From NCBI GenBank assembly GCA_019633425.1, contig WSUB01000379.1:1-15214 (forward strand): a stretch of DNA of 15,214 nucleotides, given 5' to 3'. Under the pieces are notes generated by a model. The model had not been told where the DNA came from, ran no database searches, and worked only from the letters and a program-made list of their open reading frames with translations. Positions 9,482-15,214 of the stretch are shown here, piece after piece (positions within the stretch are counted from its first letter, which is position 1; the number at the start of each line of letters is the position of its first letter). The stretch comes from Tulasnella sp. 424. Lineage: Eukaryota > Basidiomycota > Agaricomycetes > Cantharellales > Tulasnellaceae. Made by a program: the position numbers and the translations under genes.

Positions 9482-10479
9482 CGCAGAAATGGTGAAACAC
9501 CGGCTGGTCTCCAAGACAGGCTTATTCAAGTACCCGGCATGTCTCTTTTTCCGAAATAAAAGGGGGGGAAAAAGAGACAAAGCAAGAAAGAAATTCCGCA
9601 TCTGTTGAAATTAACGTGACGCCCGCTAGGTGGTTTCTTAGAGGAGCATGACATCAGGACGTTCGACTTACTCGATATAGTTGGCCGGCTACAAACCCTC
9701 AACGCCTCTACTAAACCTGTGCCAGCTGCATCCGTCAAGCGGTGCCGAATTTTTGGCCTTCAGAGGCAAAATGAAAAGTGGTTCAAATCCTGAAGCTGAT
9801 CAAAATTCAGCAAGTAATGCATACCTTCCCCAACCTGGGATGCTCCCCAACTATGTCATATAGTTGGAGTGGCAGGCTCTCAACCATGAGAAGCTTTGGT
9901 AGCCTTTGAGATATTAGTTATGCAGCAATGACAAGAGGAGATCAAAACCGGTCAGAATGGTACGGATTTCGGTGGTCTAAAAAACTCACTAGCGGCAATG
10001 TCTGCTTCTTAGCCAAAGGTTGCTTGATCGGAAGAGCCTGTCATGAAGTGTCATCTAGAAGCAGCGGCGAGGTGGCCGGGAATCAGATCTGAACCCCGTT
10101 GTTAAGCCCTTTCTATTCCCGCACGGATACCTTCTCATTCATCTCAAGTGGCGGTGGTCAATTTATCTTGCCTGGCACAGGAGGGAGCACCTATCTCTTA
10201 AGATTCGAGCAGCCGTTGGTGGGAAACGGCACGCAGCCCGAGTCGAGTCGGATATCCAACCAGTGCCCTTTGAGTCAAAGGTGTGAGCTGACGAGGTAGC
10301 AAAGTACCTCTTTCATCAATTGTGTTGGTGGCTTGAAGGCTGGTTGGGAGTCGGCCAGGTGCATGGTTCAAAACAGATGGCGATGACTCGGAATGTGACG
10401 GGAACCCAACAAATCGATTCAGGGATCTGAGTGTCCTTGGGTGAAACATTTGACGGGTAGTGAGGATCGAGGAGTGGAG
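9482..10479. other. Spacer between the TBP remnant and the HECT-like gene
   Basis: About 1 kb with no gene I can support. It holds the promoter side of the HECT-like gene and the 3' flank of the TBP remnant. A purine-rich run with GGGGGGG lies near 9552-9576. A - strand frame at 9738-9526 (TDAAGTGLVEALRVCSRP) is followed by a GTAAGT at 9671-9666, but nothing links it to a known gene. Longer open frames here show no family motifs. Confidence 0.4.
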
Positions 10480-11613
10480 GTCGACAAGGAACGGGCAGGA
10501 TATGCAAAGATGGAGAGATAAATAGAGCATCAGCGCATCAGTCAGGAGACTACAGGCTAAAATAACGATGGGATGGAGACAACAGCGAGCAAGGCGGTTC
10601 AATGAAGGACTGTGAATTACCTTGCCACCCTTGGTTCTATTTTCTTTCGCCTTGGATATATCAGGAGGATGACCTTGAGCTTTGATATATTGTAGATAAT
10701 GTTGCAATAAAACAAATGCCAGGAGGGTACCAAGGGATACAAAAGGGGTTTTTGCCCATTGGATGAGTGTCATTGACGACGTCGGCAAGTTCAAGATGCT
10801 TACCTTCAGCTCGTGGAGACCAAACCAGCTGTGCGAGCAATCAGGCTCCTCCAACTGAGGGGGGAACTTGATGTTGTAACCGCCCGCAATATTCTGATCT
10901 TGAAGTCGCTAAAGTGGGCATGGAAGCCAAACTGCCGCACGACACATATGTACTTGCGAGATACACGATGAAATACATCTTCAGACTGGGAGTCAGTGGC
11001 GACCACACTGCCTGACGCGAAGCGCTCTTGGGATTAGGGGTCCGCATGATTATGGCGGTGAAACGCTGTGAGGGGAAAGTTGGTCAGTGGCATGTGGTGT
11101 TGATGGTGCTGACACCTAGCAGATACGGCCGACGGACCCTTGGATTGTACTCAGTGTTACAGGCATGCAAAGCCATGTCTTGAGATCCAATTGAGAGTCA
11201 AGGTTGACGGTGGGGACAATGTTTCTGTGCCGTGGCAAGACAGTTCAAGGTCGGATATGAGTTCAGTTCACAATGCAATGGCTCACCGATTGGGCCATTA
11301 GCTCACTGTCATAGTGATACTGTGCCAAATGACGAAGGGCTGATGCAGTCGAGACGTAAGTGAAAGGCGGCGGTTGGTAGAGGAGGGGAGACACAGTGCC
11401 TTTGTGCGAGACAATGGCAATTAGGGTGAAGGGCAATGTTACAGAGACGCGCGATCTGACGATAAATTTTTGGGAGAGTGCTTCCACGCTTGAGGAGTTC
11501 GCCGTCGCCAGTGCCGTTTGCTTTTGGCCCTGGCAGTGGCAATGGTACCGAGTACTGGCATCGGGTATACATGGACAGTCTACAGTTGTGTTGGCAGCAG
11601 GAGGGGCAGGCAA
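10480..11613 (-). pseudogene. TATA-binding protein (TBP) paralog, frameshifted
   Basis: TBP binds the TATA box and nucleates transcription initiation. The TBP core is read in order, in shifting frames. An N-terminal exon ends ALRHLAQYHYDSELMAQS (11287). NIVPTVNLDSQLDLKT (11223-11176) shifts by one base into MALHACNTEYNPR. After the intron at 11066-11137 come RFTAIIMRTPNPKS, a shift, ASGSVVATDSQSED and SRKYICVVRQFGF, then FSDFK, a shift, QNIAGGYNIKFP, another shift, and QLEEPDCSHS. After the donor at 10803, NIIYNISKLKVILLIY (ending at 10621) matches the second repeat's IYRM-x-KPKVVLLIF. Intron 10557-10620 precedes a weak last-helix remnant. At least four frameshifts rule out a working protein. 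The start (about 11613) is a guess. The repeat 1 DNA-contacting Phe (RFTAIIMR) is kept; LLIY carries Tyr where the family has Phe. Confidence 0.85.
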
Positions 11614-12969
11614 TTAGACAGGGGGAATGCTTGAGTAACGGTCATGTCACGCCACCAGGCTTGTCATGTCATGAACACCATCCTGTTTGAATTCCTGGAC
11701 TAAAAATTCTGGAGGGTTGGGCATCAAGCACCAGCACCCAGGTTCATGTGGCTCTCTCTCCCTTGCTGTGTCATACCACGAGACTCAGCCTATGTAGTTG
11801 GGCTTGGTGAGAAGTTAACAGAGTTGGATTTGGGTTGGTCAGGGTCGGGGACATAATATAGGACAAGGAAGTTGGTTGCACGCATGTTGCAGTTGGATTG
11901 ATTTTTCCGTGAAAAATGCCTTTATACTTAGCTACTTAATGTGTTTGTTCTATCCCTTTGCGGTCTTGCCTCTGTTTTAGCTTCACCTGTCCCTCCACCA
12001 ATTTCCATCCGCGAACGCCATCCCGTTTAACTACTTCTTCCCGAAATTGAGGTTTAGTCGTTGAAGCGCCCTCAGCTATCCATTGACACTGAGAATTGAG
12101 CGAAGGTAGGAAGGAAGAGTAATGCTTGCGCGATGCCTATAATGCTAGGAGTCAAACAAAAACGCGAGGGGTGAGCGCTAACGAATCTGAAGGTTGATCA
12201 TGTGGTGACAGGCAGAGGTTATTCACGAAATAGTGCGTCATTCCCAGGAAAGGACCTTTCATGACCCCGTTCCTGATGACGAATACAAGAGGTCCCCCAA
12301 CACGTGATTGCATCCGCCTGGCATCATTTCATTCTTATCGTCTTTCGTCGGGCCAGATACCACAGCGCTTTAGACGGGGTCTGAGGCCACAACCTCTATC
12401 TCATCATCCGAAGACGCTTCATTGCCTTGGCTGGCCCAGGTCCTGCCCTTACTTCCTATGAGATCCAAACGAAGAGCTGTACAGTCACACATTCGATTCA
12501 CCAGCTATCTCGGCCTGTTACTCGACAATATGCACTCCCTCGAGTGTCCCTTTTTTTTCAAGATTCAATGGACTCGGAGGGCTGAGGATTTCGCGGGTTG
12601 TTCCCCACGCTGCAACTGGGTCGTCTGAAGAAGCCGGCCAGGAATGGATTCTCGTTTTGATTTTTCGATGTCCAGCTCGAGTAACCGCTGTTTCGACCTT
12701 TTGGAAATTTTAGATTCATTGTGTGTGGTGTCATTTCGGGCTGTCGTGAAAAGGTCCTGGGTCTCCACAGCGCACGCCGTGACCATACATAAATTTCTTA
12801 GTAACCAGCTTTGAAAGATCTTTGGATGCAGTCTTTCTGAGTTGTATTGCTTGCGTATTCCAGGCTGTAATGGCTGAACTTGTCGTTGGGGAACAAAACG
12901 CGTTGAAGCGATGGCTAACAGGGCGAAGCACACCAGTCATTACCCTCACCCTCCCCTAGGCAGTCCACA
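11614..12969. other. Long spacer between divergent remnants
   Basis: About 1.3 kb with no recognisable gene. It separates the 5' side of the TBP remnant (- strand) from the + strand remnant beginning near 12970, so it should contain two promoters. A CACGTGAT site at 12301-12308 could be an E-box-type factor site. A T-run lies at 12550-12558. The open frame at 12933-12565 (- strand) shows no family motif. I see no convincing TATA box or repeat. Confidence 0.35.
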
Positions 12970-13395
12970 ATGCCAGGTCTCCTCCAGCCTCTCATGCACA
13001 CCTCAAACTCTCCGACAAACCATCAAAGAACCAAATTCAGAGGAAAAGAAGAGCTACGCGCTTCGCTACTACAACACCTTCTACCTCATCGACGTCAGCC
13101 AAAACTGAAATTCCAGATCCCGTCTTCCTACTCGGTCTTCCTACTCGGTCTCCCATCGCTGCTCCTCCATCCCCCAGACCACCCTAATCACGTCCCATCC
13201 CTGTGCGCTTCGTTGGACGCGTTAAGCAAGTGCCTCTCGTTACATTCCAGCCTAGGCGGAAATGGGAGTGGCGCGTTGTCTTTCGAGCAGGGGATGCAGG
13301 CGTACGGCATGCAGGCCGAAATCGGCCTCAAGTTCGTCAGCGATGGACTCGGTGGTTACGAAGGACCTGAGTGGGCGAGGGGAATCGAGAGTGAG
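12970..13395 (+). pseudogene. First exon of an unrecognised gene, frameshifted by duplication
   Basis: The right part codes convincingly: FLLGLPSLLLHPPDHPNHVP, SLDALSKCLSLHSSL, then EWARGIESE before a GTGAGC donor at 13396. The ATG at 12970 is in frame with this only because of a 13-bp tandem duplication at 13122-13147. Without one copy, the upstream frame would instead be TTTPSTSSTSAKTEIPDPVF, which looks like the natural low-complexity lead-in. So the gene is probably frameshifted and its true start is unclear. The helical, TPR-like composition faintly recalls basidiomycete cohesin-loading (Mau2/Scc4-like) proteins, but this is only an impression. Confidence 0.45.
13122..13147. repeat. 13-bp perfect tandem duplication
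   Basis: GTCTTCCTACTCG occurs twice in a row, followed by GTCTC. Thirteen is not a multiple of three, so the duplication shifts the reading frame. The peptide FLLGLPSLL reads correctly after either copy, but only one upstream frame looks natural. Confidence 0.9.
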
Positions 13396-13443
13396 GTGAG
13401 CAGTAGCGCAACGACCACACGTTTCGCATTGGGTTGAGTTGTT

Positions 13444-13994
13444 TAAGGCTCCAACCAATTACATTACGATTACAAAAATTTCGTATTTAATTGGAATCGG
13501 TAATTAATTAGTTAATAATCGATTATAATGAGTAATTAAATGGTATATCATTATATATATAATATGGAAATACAAGTAACAAAATCTTGTGTCATATGGA
13601 CTGAGAAACAACCCAAAGGGTTCAAATGTCCTTTAGCAATGCCCCTGGTCAATATTAGCGAGCTAGATCGCCTGAATAAGTCAAGATGTGGGCGCTTGGT
13701 TGGATATAACAAGGACAAACGAGTCTTGCATAAGAGTCAATCCACCCAATAAAGTGCAATTCCATGGTTCTCAGTATGAACCTATTGAACAATGTTACTA
13801 TAAGATGCAAATAATGACCATTCTTGGAGGTGAAAGCTTGGAAAAAGGGCCGAATAATGTAACAAATGGGAACCGATTGATTACTGATTAATAACCGGTT
13901 AAGCAACAAATACGCCATCCACCGTATCTAATGTAATTGGTAATGGGTTCTAATCGATTATAATCGGTATGTATAGTAATTAGTTGGAGCCTTA
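13444..13994. mobile_element. hAT-like MITE, 551 bp, 8-bp target duplication
   Basis: Very AT-rich. It begins TAAGGCTCCAACCAATTAC and its right end, reverse-complemented, reads TAAGGCTCCAACTAATTAC. The 8-bp direct repeat GAGTTGTT flanks it (13436-13443 and 13995-14002), the hallmark size for hAT insertions. Subterminal AATTAC/GTAATT and ATCGATTATAATC motifs recur at both ends and may be transposase-binding sites. There is no transposase; the short internal frames look incidental. It lies just downstream of the splice donor at 13396, so it probably landed in an intron of the surrounding gene. Confidence 0.85.
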
Positions 13995-14055
13995 GAGTTG
14001 TTTATTGCGAACGTAGTGAGCAATCCTGACTTCACACGACCCTGCCTCCCCTTCA

Positions 14056-14217
14056 ATGTTGAAGCAAACACGGACAAGCCTGTTTCGAGAAACACTTGAA
14101 CAGGCCCGATTGGAATGCCTCTGTTATTCGATTACCTGTGATTGTTCCAATATGACAATCTCAGATCTGTATTCTGCTCATTTCAAGCTTTCTAACGAGC
14201 CTGAAATCATACGCTAA
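14056..14217 (+). pseudogene. Small coding remnant beyond the MITE
   Basis: An ATG-initiated frame of 53 codons (MLKQTRTSLFRETLEQARLE ... SDLYSAHFKLSNEPEIIR), ending TAA at 14215-14217. Its composition is protein-like, and it is probably a later exon of the gene whose first exon ends at 13395. No clear acceptor was found just before it. I do not recognise the family. Confidence 0.3.
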
Positions 14218-14394
14218 CGACCAGTGGCCGCAGAGTCGCTCCTGGCCGCTGAGACTATGACGCCCACCAGTAGTCAGTCACCCTATTCCTCCAAGCGGTC
14301 CCAATTACTTGTTTGAAATCACCGGACAAGAGCTTAGATTGGCAGGTTATTTCCTATTCTTCTCGGCCGCTTGGCATTCACGTTTCTTCCTCCT

Positions 14395-14790
14395 AGATCC
14401 TTGACGCAATAGCCTATACCAACCTTCTTGGTATCTACCAACTGTCTTCAATCGAAGCAGCTGTACGTAGTCGATACGAAGGCACCCCTGATACATCTTG
14501 CTCGTGGTATGTCACATAAATTAACTTGTGTGGTGTTGCTGACTTTTTTAACTGCCAGGGTGAACGACACGCTGGCTGCGTTATGACTATTTCAAGGTAT
14601 CGTTAGAAAGCTCATCACTGGCCAACCCAGCATTATCCTTCTTGCCACAGCTCATATACGCAAATCCGATCACCTCTGCTTACAGGGAGAACTGCTGGCT
14701 TCATATGTGCCTACTATCGTGGTAGTCACGGATCAAAGATACCTTGAAATTCTCGAGATCTTTCACGCCTTCATTGTAGAGGCTTACTGA
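14395..14790 (+). pseudogene. Two exons of an unrecognised gene with one in-frame stop
   Basis: The first exon (about 14395-14503) reads AIAYTNLLGIYQLSSIEAAV and ends TPDTSCSW at a GTATGT donor. The intron (about 14508-14559) has CTGAC and ends CTGCCAG. The second exon reads VNDTLAAL, a TGA, then LFQGIVRKLITGQPSIILLA and YVPTIVVVTDQRYLEILEIF, up to TGA near 14788. The splice keeps the frame across the junction. The TGA after LAAL again suggests decay. It is likely the same gene as the pieces on either side. The family is unknown. Confidence 0.4.
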
Positions 14791-15019
14791 ATGGACTGTG
14801 GTCTAGACTGATGTGTTTCCTTGAATTTTATTTTGTTTCTGCTTCATTTTCCCTACGACTTCCGAACTACGCGAGCCTTTTGCCGCTCAGGCACTCCATA
14901 TTTTACCTAGATTGAAGAAGCCCATAGGCCAGCGAGTAGCTCTGAATACGCGAATATGAAGCTCGTAGGACTAACTCCCCATCTTCGACTCTCAGACCAA
15001 GCTCTGTCAACAGGTGTGT

Positions 15020-15214
15020 GACATTGTCGAGTTACCCATTGATCGGGAGCTAATGCGCTCGGGCAGAGTTGCGTTCCTCCGACCTTTTCGGTCCCATTTC
15101 TTGATCATGCGAGCGCACCACCTTCTCCTCCAAAACGAAGTCAAAGCATGTCGTGCTACTCTCAAGAGGGAGATCAACAGTCTGAACGCGTATGGCCCCC
15201 CTCTCGGCCTCGGA
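15020..15214 (+). pseudogene. Coding remnant running off the right edge
   Basis: An open frame from about 15020 to the window end reads VCDIVELPIDRELMRSGRVA, then FLIMRAHHLLLQNEVKACRA and AYGPPLGLG, with no stop. It begins after a CAG that may be an acceptor. The helical, Leu/Arg-rich composition resembles helical-repeat proteins and may continue the gene seen from 12970. Whether this part is intact cannot be judged because it is cut by the edge. Confidence 0.4.

Noticed and set aside
10198..10854. 218-codon open frame on the - strand
   Set aside because: Only its first 17 or so codons match TBP. The rest runs over intron sequence, a TBP segment read in the wrong frame, and the 3' flank.
11309..11572. 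- strand frame starting MYTRCQYSVPLPLPG
   Set aside because: The TBP-like ending (LAQYHYDSELMAQS) is in the overlapping frame, so this one is probably a shadow, although its start could have been an upstream part of the same gene before a frameshift.
12565..12933. 122-codon open frame on the - strand
   Set aside because: No motifs, no plausible promoter or splice signals, and it sits in the spacer.

Overview
The window looks like nuclear DNA of a filamentous basidiomycete (Agaricomycetes). The signs are short introns (about 40-80 nt) with GT-AG, and once GC-AG, borders, branch-like CTAAC/CTAAG sites, CT-rich leaders, and an integrase gene of the multicopy type I associate with mushroom-forming fungi. 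I find no rRNA, tRNA or CRISPR.

From left to right: (1) 1-2416, + strand: a decayed DDE-type integrase gene. It is split by a 779-bp fold-back element (534-1312) and preceded by the right end of a related element (1-334). (2) About 2460-3840, - strand: a broken Ser/Pro/Gln-rich gene, perhaps a transcription factor. (3) 4245-9419, - strand: a multi-exon gene for a HECT-type ubiquitin ligase with a ubiquitin-like segment upstream. It has in-frame stops and is split by a 1029-bp inverted-repeat element (6697-7725) whose removal restores the frame. (4) About 10480-11613, - strand: a TATA-binding protein (TBP) copy with several frameshifts. (5) 11614-12969: spacer with nothing recognised. (6) About 12970-15214, + strand: pieces of an unrecognised gene carrying a 13-bp tandem duplication and an AT-rich 551-bp hAT-like MITE with 8-bp target duplications. 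The gene runs off the right edge.

The main message is decay. Every recognisable gene has stops, frameshifts or insertions. The stops placed with most confidence are each explained by one C-to-T change on one strand, mostly CGA to TGA. The genes do not form an obvious pathway; TBP and the HECT ligase are housekeeping-type families. The window is best read as a degenerate, transposon-littered block: an old duplication, a silenced haplotype or a dispensable region. The two coding-region elements are the best-supported findings, because reading frames close exactly across them. All identifications come from reading by eye without database searches.
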